From positions 1 through 47,952 of the forward strand of contig CAMKQH010000028.1 in NCBI GenBank assembly GCA_946414885.1: a stretch of DNA of 47,952 nt, read 5' to 3'. The stretch's first letter is position 1, and each line of letters begins with the position of its first letter. A model generated the notes under the pieces. That model was given only the letters and a program-made list of their open reading frames with translations, was not told the origin of the DNA and searched no databases. This document shows, in pieces, positions 1 to 8,704 of this stretch. The position numbers and the translations under genes are program-made. The DNA comes from an uncultured Lachnospiraceae bacterium (lineage in GTDB: Bacteria > Bacillota > Clostridia > Lachnospirales > Lachnospiraceae).

Positions 1-162
1 CGGAGCGTAGGACGAGGGACGGGGGCTTTCATATACGCCCTGTCTGCTGATGAAAACAGACCTGCGCTTGCGGCTCCACGCCACACAAGCACAGCCCTGT
101 TTTCCTGCCGCCCCTCCCCGGCGGCAACGGCATTTTCACGGCAACGCCGACAGAGCGTATAA

Positions 163-194
163 CACACTACACTTTGCTTCGCAAAGTCGTGTGC
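163..194. repeat. Interrupted inverted repeat, oriT-like
   Basis: CACAC at 163 pairs with GTGTG ending at 194, and the inner arms ACTTTGC and GCAAAGT flank a 3-base loop. Relaxase target sites of Gram-positive conjugative elements often have a small perfect hairpin next to the nick. This resemblance is the only evidence for a transfer function. Confidence 0.4.
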
Positions 195-228
195 CAAATG
201 GGGGCGTTGCCCCCTTTGGAAACCCCCA

Positions 229-280
229 CAAGAAAAGGCGGTACGCTACCCCTCCACGGGGCGCATACCGCCTTTTCTTG
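229..280. terminator. Long inverted repeat, possible bidirectional terminator
   Basis: An 18-base arm beginning CAAGAAAAGGCGGTA is repeated in reverse at 263-280 with one mismatch. The stem starts with AAGAAAAGG and ends with CCTTTTCTT, so it has A-rich and T-rich flanks on either strand, as a bidirectional rho-independent terminator would. Confidence 0.5.
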
Positions 281-341
281 TTATCCAGCCCTCCGGCTGT
301 ATCGGTTGAGCAAAAGTCAGCGTGGGAATGGTGTGGTATCT

Positions 342-470
342 TTATCTAAGTGAATCCCCCGTCTCCCAGTTGGATATCGTCTGACGTGAGACAAAAATCT
401 TTTCTGCCAGCGCATCCTGTGACAATCCGGCCTCCGTCCTGTATTTTTTCATCTGACTGCTCAGTTCCAT
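342..470 (-). pseudogene. Truncated XRE-family DNA-binding regulator
   Basis: The 42-residue product starts MELSSQMKKYRTEAGLSQ and continues through LAEKIFVSRQTISNWETGDS. This matches the first three helices of an XRE/Cro-type helix-turn-helix, including the recognition-helix pattern VSRQTISNWE. It stops two residues later, where intact relatives continue with at least the rest of the domain and usually a C-terminal module. An AGGAGA ribosome binding site precedes the ATG. It lies 71 bases downstream of the M50-type gene in the same direction, so it probably belonged to that operon. The break coincides with the start of the GC-rich edge, which suggests insertion or deletion by a mobile element. 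It may still be expressed as a short DNA-binding peptide. Confidence 0.6.
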
Positions 471-541
471 GTTTCAGTTCTCCTCTGGTAAATGATTCCT
501 CAACCATTCTACCATGAGGAGTGTTTTTTGAAAAGCACCGA

Positions 542-1273
542 TTAATCTTCCATGACGCACATGTCCGCAACAGCCTTTGGAACGTCCTTTTTGATCTGCT
601 CCATATTGTGAATCCGGATCTTCATTTCCTCTTCGTTATGATTTTTCTTTGCATTCAACCACGCATAGTAATGACCCAGGAATTGAAAGGAAACGTCATT
701 CGACGAAGTCATAACCAGAATGCCCTGCTCGTCATAGCTGCCATTCGGATCCATTTTTTCCAGAAATGCCGCTTCAAATATTGCCTTTTCCTCTGCAGCC
801 GTCTTCCCGCCCTTCACAATCCGAAGAAATCTTCCGCCGTCGGAATAAAGAATTCCCGTCTTCGCCTTAGGGTTCAGACAAAAGATTCCCATGCCAATCG
901 GGATGAAGGTCATCATTGCTCGGAAAACGGTAACGCCCCAAAATAACGAAATGCCACAGAGCATGCCAAACAAAATGGAGGCTGCCGGACCGGCAAGCAG
1001 CGTCCTCGCGAACTTTTTGAGATTCGCCTCACTCCGCTCAGCGGGAGCCGTCCCGCCAATGCCACACCAAAGAAGGATATTCTTTTCGATTCCTAAGCGT
1101 ACCTTGCCGTCTTTCCCCCGATATAATTTTAGCGGGCCCACCACCAGGAGTTCAAATTTCCAGCCCTGCGCCAGACCGGCAACCACGTGACCGCCCTCAT
1201 GCACGATCCCTGAAGCATAATACGCGACGATCCAACATCCAATACATTCCAAAACCGTTTTCATGACTTCCAT
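542..1273 (-). CDS. M50-type membrane metalloprotease (copy 1)
   Basis: The 243-residue membrane protein carries HEGGH near residue 25, which fits the HExxH zinc motif, and a later NPKAKTGILYSDGG, which fits the N/D-x-x-P...DGG motif supplying the third ligand in M50 (site-2 protease) peptidases. At least three hydrophobic segments are present. The tail after about residue 150 is soluble and contains GHYYAWLNAKK. The start at 1273 is chosen because AGGAGG lies 7-8 bases upstream; the frame is open further upstream but has no comparable site. It is a close paralogue of the gene immediately upstream and probably shares its transcript. The substrate is unknown. It could be involved in stress signalling or peptide processing, but nothing here decides that. 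Confidence 0.7.
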   Translation of the reverse strand: MEVMKTVLECIGCWIVAYYASGIVHEGGHVVAGLAQGWKFELLVVGPLKLYRGKDGKVRLGIEKNILLWCGIGGTAPAERSEANLKKFARTLLAGPAASILFGMLCGISLFWGVTVFRAMMTFIPIGMGIFCLNPKAKTGILYSDGGRFLRIVKGGKTAAEEKAIFEAAFLEKMDPNGSYDEQGILVMTSSNDVSFQFLGHYYAWLNAKKNHNEEEMKIRIHNMEQIKKDVPKAVADMCVMED

Positions 1274-1332
1274 CTTCCCATCCTCCTTTTGTGTCACGGG
1301 GACGTGTCTACTGACACAAATTCTGCTTTCGA

Positions 1333-2067
1333 TTAATTTTCTACGACACACATGTCTGCGATTGCCTGGGGAACGTCTTTCCTAAGAGTCTCCATCATGG
1401 CGATCCGATTCTTCATTTCTTCTGCGTTGTCTTCCTTCTTTGCATTTAAGTATGCATAATAGTGACCCATGTAGCAAAAAGACTTATCCTCGGAAGCAAT
1501 CAGGGTAGCAACTCCCTTCTCATCATATTTCTCTTCAGGAGAAAACGATGCCAGCATTGCGGCATCAAAAAGCGCCTTCTCCTCTTCCAGCGTTTTGCCG
1601 CCCTTAACGATTCTAAGCCATCTTCCACCGTCCGTATAGAGAAGTCCCGTCCTGGCCTTGGGAAGCAGGCAGGCAAATCCCATGGAAAGCGGAATAAAGG
1701 TCATCAGCATCATAAAGAGGCTCTGGTGCATCATCAGGAAGATACCGCAAATTCCTCCCAAAACAAAGGAAGCAATGGGACCTGCCAGTAAAATCTTGGC
1801 ATAAGCCTTAATATTATTCTCGGATTTCTTTCTAGGAATCGTACCGCCAAGTCCGCCCCAAAGCGCCGGGTTCTTTTCGATTCCGATCTTAATCTTGTCA
1901 TCCTTCTCATCACGGTAGATTTCCACGGGGCCGATCACCATAACCATGAATTTCCACCCCTGCACCAGACCGGAGATCACGTGTCCGCCTTCATGAATGA
2001 TCGTAGATGCAATCATCGCAACAAATCCAAATCCAAGTACTTTCAAAATTAAAACGATAATTTCCAT
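1333..2067 (-). CDS. M50-type membrane metalloprotease (copy 2)
   Basis: The 244-residue protein is similar to copy 1 throughout: HEGGHVISGL near residue 25, LPKARTGLLYTDGG, GHYYAYLNAKK and an ending VPQAIADMCVVEN. The zinc-ligand pattern of HExxH plus DGG is intact, so an active intramembrane or membrane-embedded zinc protease is likely. The start at 2067 follows GGAGG with 8 bases of spacing; an in-frame TTG five codons earlier overlaps that site and is rejected. This is the first gene of a three-gene unit (copy 2, copy 1, truncated XRE regulator). The tandem pair looks like a local duplication followed by divergence. Confidence 0.7.
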   Translation of the reverse strand: MEIIVLILKVLGFGFVAMIASTIIHEGGHVISGLVQGWKFMVMVIGPVEIYRDEKDDKIKIGIEKNPALWGGLGGTIPRKKSENNIKAYAKILLAGPIASFVLGGICGIFLMMHQSLFMMLMTFIPLSMGFACLLPKARTGLLYTDGGRWLRIVKGGKTLEEEKALFDAAMLASFSPEEKYDEKGVATLIASEDKSFCYMGHYYAYLNAKKEDNAEEMKNRIAMMETLRKDVPQAIADMCVVEN

Positions 2068-2210
2068 TTTCTTTTCCTCCAAATTGTATTTTTTTTGTAT
2101 TTTTGATTTTTAATTTTTGCTCGGTTTTGTTTCCCCCTCGCTTGATCTCACCATATCGTTTTCTCGTCCATTTGTCTATCAAAGGTCTTTGTCATTTAGC
2201 AAAAACGCAC

Positions 2211-2282
2211 AAAAAAAGGACGTCAAAAGTTTTTGACATCCCCTTTTTTCTGGCTTTTTCGGGCATTTTTGCCAAAATGCCC
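2211..2282 (-). terminator. Tandem hairpins ending the gltBD operon
   Basis: Downstream of gltD on the minus strand, a GGGCATTTT hairpin (2261-2282) is followed by a second stem, GGATGTCAAAAAC / TTTTGACGTCC, that ends in a run of eight T. The second is a canonical rho-independent terminator. Confidence 0.8.
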
Positions 2283-2314
2283 CTATTCAATAACTATCGA
2301 TATTTATTTTGGGG

Positions 2315-3832
2315 TTACAGATTTGTATACCCCATCAATGCCGCGTCAACCTCCTTTGCCGCACCTCTGCCTTCCGCGATTGCCCACACAACGAGGGACT
2401 GTCCCCGGTGCATGTCGCCTGCCGTGAAGATTTTTTTCTTGGAGGTGTGATATCCGCAGGGCGAGGTTTTTACGTTCGTCCGTCCGTCAACTTCCACCCC
2501 AAAGGCTTCCGTGACATAGGATTCGCTTCCAAGGAATCCTGCGGCAATGAGAACGAGTTGGGCGGGTACCGTCTTCTCAGAACCTGCCACGGGAACCATG
2601 TTCATCCTTCCCGTTTTCTCATCCTTCTTCGCCTCGAGGGAAACTAAAACCACCTCTTTCAGGTTCCCCTTCTCGTCCTTCACAAATTCTTTTACGGTCG
2701 TCTGATAGACTCTGGGATCCTCGCCAAACTTCCAGATGGCCTCCTCCTGGCCGTAATCCACTTTCAGGATCCTGGGCCACTCGGGCCATGGATTCGACGG
2801 CAATCTCGTCTCTGAAGGCTTCGGCATCATCTCAAGCTGCGTCACGGACCTTGCCCCAAGTCTGATGCAGCTGCCAACGCAGTCATTTCCCGTGTCACCG
2901 CCGCCGATCACGATCACATCCTTATCCTTTGCCAACTCATAAGGGACCTTCTTAAAATCAGAATCCAAAAGATTCTTTGTCACTTGTCCAAGGAAGTCAA
3001 CTGCAAAATAGATGCCCTTTGCATCTCTTCCGGAGGCGTTAATGTCTCTTGGATGCGATGCGCCGCATGCCAAAATGATGGCATCATATTCCTTTTCAAG
3101 CTCTGCGGGATCAATGCACTTGACCTCGCCGGTCATATCTGCCTTTCCTGCCGCGCCTACGTTCGCATTTACGACGAACTTAACGCCTGCGTCTTCCATG
3201 AGTTTCACGCGCCTGTCGATCACGGATTTCTCTAGCTTCATGTTGGGAATGCCGTAGCGGAGAAGTCCGCCCACGCGATCCTTTCTCTCATATACCGTGA
3301 CTTCATGACCGCGTCTGTTCAGAAGCTGCGCTGCAGCAAGTCCGGAAGGACCGCTTCCGATGACTGCGACCTTCTTTCCCGTGCGAACCTTTGGAGCTAC
3401 CTCCTTCACAAGATCATGCTCATAGGCATATTCGATCACGGTCTTTTCATTTTCCTTCGTCGATACCGGCGCGTCGTGCAGTCCGCAGGTGCATGCTGCC
3501 TCGCAGAGGGCGGGACACACCCTGCAGGTAAATTCCGGGAAGCTGTGGGTCACGGAGAGGCGGTCATATGCCTGCTCCAACCGTCCCCGAAATACCAAAT
3601 CATTCACCTCCGGCACCAGATTGTGCAAAGGACATCCGGAAGCCATGCCCGCGATCATCACTCCCGCCTGACAAAAAGGCACGCCGCAGTCCATGCACCT
3701 CGCCGCCTGCTTCTTCTGCTCCTCCAGTGAAAGCCTTCCATGAAACTCATGGAAATCCTTCACCCTTTCCTTTTCCTGTATCACTGGTCCGTCAACTCTC
3801 TCATATTCCAAAAAACCTGTCGCCTTACCCAT
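2315..3832 (-). CDS. gltD: Glutamate synthase small subunit
   Basis: The 505-residue protein supplies electrons from NAD(P)H, through FAD and two 4Fe-4S clusters, to the large subunit for making glutamate from glutamine and 2-oxoglutarate. The N-terminal cluster-binding part shows CMDCGVPFC...CPLHN and CRVCPALCEAAC. The first nucleotide site is VIGSGPSGLAAAQLL near residue 157. A second, NADPH-type site is VIGGGDTGNDCVG. The C-terminal flavin motif is TAGDMHRGQSLVVWAI. The start follows AGGAGG. It lies 96 bases downstream of gltB, with the tandem terminator after it, so the two subunits form an operon. Length is normal for the family. Confidence 0.97.
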   Translation of the reverse strand: MGKATGFLEYERVDGPVIQEKERVKDFHEFHGRLSLEEQKKQAARCMDCGVPFCQAGVMIAGMASGCPLHNLVPEVNDLVFRGRLEQAYDRLSVTHSFPEFTCRVCPALCEAACTCGLHDAPVSTKENEKTVIEYAYEHDLVKEVAPKVRTGKKVAVIGSGPSGLAAAQLLNRRGHEVTVYERKDRVGGLLRYGIPNMKLEKSVIDRRVKLMEDAGVKFVVNANVGAAGKADMTGEVKCIDPAELEKEYDAIILACGASHPRDINASGRDAKGIYFAVDFLGQVTKNLLDSDFKKVPYELAKDKDVIVIGGGDTGNDCVGSCIRLGARSVTQLEMMPKPSETRLPSNPWPEWPRILKVDYGQEEAIWKFGEDPRVYQTTVKEFVKDEKGNLKEVVLVSLEAKKDEKTGRMNMVPVAGSEKTVPAQLVLIAAGFLGSESYVTEAFGVEVDGRTNVKTSPCGYHTSKKKIFTAGDMHRGQSLVVWAIAEGRGAAKEVDAALMGYTNL

Positions 3833-3928
3833 TTCAACTTCCTCCTAATCAACTCTGTCTCATCTTACTTCGTCATTAAGTTAAGCCCTCAGGCACCCCG
3901 AGTCTCTGTCGTCCTTAACTTGATAACG

Positions 3929-6900
3929 TTATTTCGTCATTTCCGTGAAGGCTTCGATCTGCGCTTCCTCGTGGCTCATTCCCTGCTCCTCATTCTTTGC
4001 GGTGAGTCTAAGCATCTCTTTGTAGTCTGAAGGAATGATCTTCTTGAAGTGAGCAACCTGCTGATCGAAATCAGCCAGGATCTTCTGCGCCTTCTTCGAG
4101 CCCGTCGCCGCAACATGCTTCTCAAGGATCCTGTGGAGCTCCTCACGGTCTGCCTTCGTGTCCACGACTTCCATGTTTACGAGTTGCTTATTGAGGTTAC
4201 GATAGAGCTTATTTCCTTCATCGAGCACGTACGCCACGCCGCCGCTCATGCCTGCCGCAAAGTTCTTGCCGGTCGGTCCAAGGATGACAACGCGTCCGCC
4301 GGTCATGTACTCACAGCCATGCTCTCCAACACCTTCGGCAACTGCCGTCACGCCAGAGTTACGGATGCAGAAACGCTCGCCTGCCATGCCTGCGATATAA
4401 GCTTCACCGGAGGTCGCGCCATAGAGTGCCACGTTGCCGATGATAATGTTTTCAGAAGGATCATACTTTGCCTCTTCCGGCACCTTGACAATCAGCTTGC
4501 CGCCGGACAAGCCCTTTCCAAAGTAATCGTTGCCGTCACCGGTCAATCTCAAGGTAAGACCCTTGGGCAAGAATGCGCCAAAGCTCTGTCCGCCTGCGCC
4601 CTCGCAATCGATCACGATCGTATCCTCGGGAAGTCCCTCTGGATGTTTTCTGGTGATCTCCGCGCCAAGAAGCGTGCCAAACGTTCTGTCTACGTTAGTG
4701 ATCTTAATGGATTTCTCGCATGCCGTGCCCTTCTCAAGCGCCGCCTTGATCTCCTTTGCCTTAAGCAGTACGCTTTCATCCTTTGTCTGCGCCAGTTTGA
4801 AATCATATCTCTTTTCAGGCTGGAAGGTCTGCTGGTCTCTTGCCACGCCGCTCATGTCCATCAGGATCCTGCTAAGGTCCATCTTGTCATCCGCATCCAA
4901 GGAATTGCCCTTCTTGGCTTCCAAAAGATCCGTGCGGCCAACCAGCTCGCTTAAGCGACGAACGCCAAGCTTTGCCATGTATTCGCGAACCTGTCTCGCG
5001 ATAAATCTCATAAAGTTTTCAACATATTCCGGCTTACCTGCAAAACGCTTTCTGAGCTCAGGGTTCTGGGTTGCGATGCCCATGGGGCAGGTATCCTGAT
5101 GACACACTCTCATCATCACGCAGCCCAGCGTCACGAGGGGAGCAGTTGCGAAACCGAATTCCTCCGCGCCAAGGATCGCTGCGATCGCCACGTCGCGTCC
5201 GGTCATCAGCTTACCATCGGTCTCGATCACAACTTGATTGCGAAGGCCGTTCGCTACCAGCGTCTGATGTGCCTCAGCAAGGCCAAGCTCCCAGGGAAGT
5301 CCTGCATTGTGAATGGAGCTCAAGGGTGCCGCACCGGTACCTCCGTCGTATCCGGATACCAGGACCACCTCTGCGCCTGCCTTGGCAACGCCTGCTGCCA
5401 CGGTACCAACGCCTGCCTCAGATACCAGTTTTACGGAAATTCTTGCATTCTTATTTGCATTCTTTAAGTCATAGATCAGCTGTGCCAGATCCTCGATCGA
5501 ATAAATGTCATGATGAGGCGGAGGCGAGATCAGGCTCACGCCAGGCGTTGAATGTCTCGTCTTTGCGATCCAGGGATAAACCTTCTTTCCAGGAAGGTGG
5601 CCGCCCTCACCAGGCTTTGCGCCCTGCGCCATCTTGATCTGGATTTCTTTTGCGCTCACCAGATACTGGCTGGTCACGCCAAAACGTCCGCTCGCCACCT
5701 GCTTGATGGCGGAGGATCTGTCATTTGCGGTGCCTGCGGAAGCAATTCTCTCATCGCTCTCACCGCCCTCACCACTGTTGGACTTACCGTGCAGCCGGTT
5801 CATGGCGATGGCCAGTGCCGTATGTGCCTCCTCAGAGATGGAACCGTAGGACATGGCACCCGTCTTAAAGCGCTTTACGATCTCATCCTCGCTTTCAACC
5901 TCTTCCAGGGGAATTCCCTCCGCCGGGAACTTGAACTCCATAAGGCTCCTAAGATACCCCGTCTCCTCGGCATCCGCCATCTTTGTGTATTCCACAAACT
6001 TATCATAATTTCCATCCCTCGTTGCGAGCTGGAGCATGTGAATGGTCTGGGGATTATATCTGTGATTCTCACCCTGGCTTCTGGACTTATGTCTGCCTGC
6101 TGCCGTCAGTTCAAGATCTACGGGCAGTCCCAAAGGATCAAAGGCGAGACTGTGCTGCTTATCCACTGCCTTGCCAATGTCTTCAAGCGTGATGCCTCCG
6201 ACGCGGCTTACGGTGCCGGGGAAATACTTCTGGGTAACGCTCTCGGAAATGCCGATGGCCTCAAAGATCTTACTGCCCTGATAGGACTGGATCGTGGAGA
6301 TGCCCATCTTCGACGCGATCTTCACAATGCCCTGAAGCACTGCCTTGTCATAGTCCTCCACTGCAGCGTAGAAATCCTTTTCCAAAAGGCCCTCTTCCAC
6401 GAGTTCGCCGATCGTTGCATGCGCAAGGTACGGATTGACTGCGGAAGCACCAAAGCCAAGGAGCGTTGCAAAATGATGTACCTCCCTGGGCTCACCGGAT
6501 TCCAGGATCAGTGAGATCGCCGTACATTTCTTCGTCTCAACCAAATGGGTGTGCACTGCGGAAACGGCAAGAAGCGAAGGGATCGCCACGTGATTCTCGT
6601 CCACGCCCCTGTCGGACAGGATGAGGATTGTCGCACCTTCCTGCCATGCCTTATCCACTTCAACGTAAAGGTGCTTCAGTACCTGCTTCATGGGCGTACC
6701 CTTATAGAACAGCATGGATACCTTTGCTACGTGGAAACCCTCCTTCTTCAGATGCTCAATCTTCAAAAGATCGAGATCGGAAAGGATTGGGTTATTGATC
6801 TTAAGCACGTGACAGTTCTCCGGCTTCTCCTCAAGGAGGTTACCATTCTTTCCAAGGTAAACCGTGCCGGCGGTCACGATCTTCTCTCTCTCAGCATCAA

Positions 6901-8482
6901 TGGGCGGGTTGGTTACCTGCGCAAAGAGCTGTTTGAAATAATAAAACAGCGGCTGATGCTTTTGGGAAAGCGCTGCGATCGGCGTATCGACGCCCATTGC
7001 GCCAATCTGCTCCGAACCGTTTAACGCCATTGTGCGGATGGAATCATGATAGTTCTCATAAGTATATCCAAAGGCCTTCTGCAGGCGTGCACGCTCGGTC
7101 TTCGTATAGGAAGGCACAAGCAGATTCGGGATCTTTACGTCATGCAGCTCCAACAGATTGCTGTCCAGCCACTCGCCGTAGGGCTCCTTATGGGCATATT
7201 TCGCCTTGATCTCCTCATCCTCATAGATCTTGCCGGCAATCGTATCTACCAGCAGCATCTTTCCGGGATGGAGACGCTCTTTCTTCAACACGTGCTTCTC
7301 ATCGAGAGGCAATACGCCGACCTCCGAACTCAGGATCAGTCTTCCGTCGTCCATCACGTAATATCTCGAAGGTCTCAGGCCATTCCTGTCAAGGATGGCG
7401 CCCATCACGTCGCCGTCAGAGAACAAAATGGAGGCAGGACCGTCCCAGGGCTCCATCATCGTCGCATAATACTGATAGAAATCTCTCTCCTCCTGGGAAA
7501 TGGTGTCATTGTGCTGCCAAGGCTCGGGAATGGCGATCATTGCCGCAAGAGGCAGCTCCATGCCGCTCATCATAAGGAATTCCAGAGTATTATCAAGCAT
7601 TGCGGAATCCGATCCGCTCTGGGAGATCACGGGGAACACGCTCGTCTCGTCCTCACGGGAGAAAGCGGAAGTATGCATGGTCTCCTCGCGTGCAAGCATC
7701 TTATCCGCATTGCCCTTAATGGTGTTGATCTCGCCATTGTGTACCATGAGACGGTTCGGATGCGCGCGATTCCAGCTCGGCGTCGTGTTCGTGGAAAAAC
7801 GCGAATGCACCATGGCAATGGCAGATTTATAATCCTTATCCTGAAGGTCCAGGAAGAAGGTGCGAAGCTGTCCCACCAGGAACATGCCCTTGTATACGAT
7901 GGTACGGCAGGACAGGGACGGAATGTAAGTGCTGACGCTGCTCTGCTCAAACTCTCTTCTGATAACGTAAAGCTTTCTGTCAAAGGCAAGATCCGTCTTG
8001 GCCTGCTCCGGGCGCTCAATAAACACCTGGCTGATCCAAGGCATGCACTCACGCGCACGGGTGCCAAGTACGTCCGGCGCCGTCTCCACGTCTCTCCAAG
8101 CCAGGATCTTTAACCCTGCCTTCCTTACAATGATCTCAAACAAAGACTTTGCCTGTCTGCGTTCCAATTCACCCTGCGGGAAAAAGAACGTGCCGACGCC
8201 ATATCCGCGTCTTCCCGGAAGGGTAACGCCCTGCTCCTTTAATTTCTTCACAAAAAAATCATGCGGGATCTGAGTCAAGATACCAACGCCGTCGCCCGTC
8301 TTTCCTTCCGCATCCTTACCAGCGCGGTGCTCTAGGTTTTCTACGATGGAAAGTGCGTCTGCCACGAGGGCGTGGCTGGCCTTTCCCTTTACGTCGATGA
8401 TCGCGCCGATACCACAGTTGTCATGCTCAAACTGCGGATCGTACAAGCCTTTTTCCCTGATTTCTTTGAATCCGTCTTTCAT
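3929..8482 (-). CDS. gltB: Glutamate synthase large subunit
   Basis: The 1517-residue protein catalyses the glutaminase and glutamate-forming reactions. Processing of a 22-residue propeptide would expose Cys23 (in HDNCGIG) as the amidotransferase nucleophile. The central and FMN-binding synthase domains follow, with the GEGGESDER loop and the 3Fe-4S motif CVMMRVCHQDTCPMG (Cys-x5-Cys-x4-Cys). The C-terminal GXGXG beta-helix domain contains GAGGQSFGAF and GDGNDYFGKGLSGG. The start has AAGGAGG at good spacing. All expected parts are present, so it should be functional with GltD. A hairpin occupies the short leader upstream. Confidence 0.97.
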   Translation of the reverse strand: MKDGFKEIREKGLYDPQFEHDNCGIGAIIDVKGKASHALVADALSIVENLEHRAGKDAEGKTGDGVGILTQIPHDFFVKKLKEQGVTLPGRRGYGVGTFFFPQGELERRQAKSLFEIIVRKAGLKILAWRDVETAPDVLGTRARECMPWISQVFIERPEQAKTDLAFDRKLYVIRREFEQSSVSTYIPSLSCRTIVYKGMFLVGQLRTFFLDLQDKDYKSAIAMVHSRFSTNTTPSWNRAHPNRLMVHNGEINTIKGNADKMLAREETMHTSAFSREDETSVFPVISQSGSDSAMLDNTLEFLMMSGMELPLAAMIAIPEPWQHNDTISQEERDFYQYYATMMEPWDGPASILFSDGDVMGAILDRNGLRPSRYYVMDDGRLILSSEVGVLPLDEKHVLKKERLHPGKMLLVDTIAGKIYEDEEIKAKYAHKEPYGEWLDSNLLELHDVKIPNLLVPSYTKTERARLQKAFGYTYENYHDSIRTMALNGSEQIGAMGVDTPIAALSQKHQPLFYYFKQLFAQVTNPPIDAEREKIVTAGTVYLGKNGNLLEEKPENCHVLKINNPILSDLDLLKIEHLKKEGFHVAKVSMLFYKGTPMKQVLKHLYVEVDKAWQEGATILILSDRGVDENHVAIPSLLAVSAVHTHLVETKKCTAISLILESGEPREVHHFATLLGFGASAVNPYLAHATIGELVEEGLLEKDFYAAVEDYDKAVLQGIVKIASKMGISTIQSYQGSKIFEAIGISESVTQKYFPGTVSRVGGITLEDIGKAVDKQHSLAFDPLGLPVDLELTAAGRHKSRSQGENHRYNPQTIHMLQLATRDGNYDKFVEYTKMADAEETGYLRSLMEFKFPAEGIPLEEVESEDEIVKRFKTGAMSYGSISEEAHTALAIAMNRLHGKSNSGEGGESDERIASAGTANDRSSAIKQVASGRFGVTSQYLVSAKEIQIKMAQGAKPGEGGHLPGKKVYPWIAKTRHSTPGVSLISPPPHHDIYSIEDLAQLIYDLKNANKNARISVKLVSEAGVGTVAAGVAKAGAEVVLVSGYDGGTGAAPLSSIHNAGLPWELGLAEAHQTLVANGLRNQVVIETDGKLMTGRDVAIAAILGAEEFGFATAPLVTLGCVMMRVCHQDTCPMGIATQNPELRKRFAGKPEYVENFMRFIARQVREYMAKLGVRRLSELVGRTDLLEAKKGNSLDADDKMDLSRILMDMSGVARDQQTFQPEKRYDFKLAQTKDESVLLKAKEIKAALEKGTACEKSIKITNVDRTFGTLLGAEITRKHPEGLPEDTIVIDCEGAGGQSFGAFLPKGLTLRLTGDGNDYFGKGLSGGKLIVKVPEEAKYDPSENIIIGNVALYGATSGEAYIAGMAGERFCIRNSGVTAVAEGVGEHGCEYMTGGRVVILGPTGKNFAAGMSGGVAYVLDEGNKLYRNLNKQLVNMEVVDTKADREELHRILEKHVAATGSKKAQKILADFDQQVAHFKKIIPSDYKEMLRLTAKNEEQGMSHEEAQIEAFTEMTK

Positions 8483-8527
8483 TGCCTGACCTCCTTAACC
8501 CTAATCAACCCTTATTTCCATAAAGAG

Positions 8528-8567
8528 AAAGGCGCCAAGGTTACTTCTTCTAACCCTTGGCGCCTTT
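8528..8567 (-). promoter_or_regulatory. Stem-loop in the gltB leader
   Basis: AAAGGCGCCAAGG and CCTTGGCGCCTTT form a nearly perfect stem of about 13 pairs, ending 45 bases before the gltB start. A TATAAT-like hexamer on the minus strand at 8576-8581 would place the stem at the very 5' end of the gltB transcript. It could be an mRNA-stabilising stem, an attenuator, or a second terminator for the operon upstream. The sequence alone does not decide. Confidence 0.5.
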
Positions 8568-8580
8568 GCCTATACATTAT

Positions 8581-8620
8581 AAAAAAGCGTCTGGGAACGA
8601 ACCGTTCTCAGACGCCTTTG
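8581..8620 (-). terminator. Rho-independent terminator of the 15370-8705 operon
   Basis: On the minus strand, GCGTCTGAGAAC pairs with GTTCCCAGACGC (one mismatch) and is followed by TTTTTTATAA. It lies 85 bases after the stop of the 1554-residue surface protein gene. Confidence 0.8.
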
Positions 8621-8704
8621 TCTTTATGTGTGAAATAATACGCTTTTCGTCAGCGTTTGTCAATCCCTTTTTTACAGTAAATCATGAAATAGGGTTTTCG
8701 CCGG

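Larger units (their letters stand above)
1..341. other. Non-coding GC-rich edge, probably mobile-element DNA
   Basis: No convincing gene is present. The stretch is more GC-rich than what follows and holds two clear inverted repeats (163-194 and 229-280), a C-rich stretch near 205-227 and short palindromic patches. A translatable frame at 50-349 on the plus strand runs through both hairpins and gives an arginine- and proline-rich low-complexity product, so I do not call it coding. Hairpin-dense DNA of this kind is common near the transfer origins and ends of clostridial integrative elements. Assignment to such an element is inference, because no integrase or relaxase is in the window. Confidence 0.4.
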
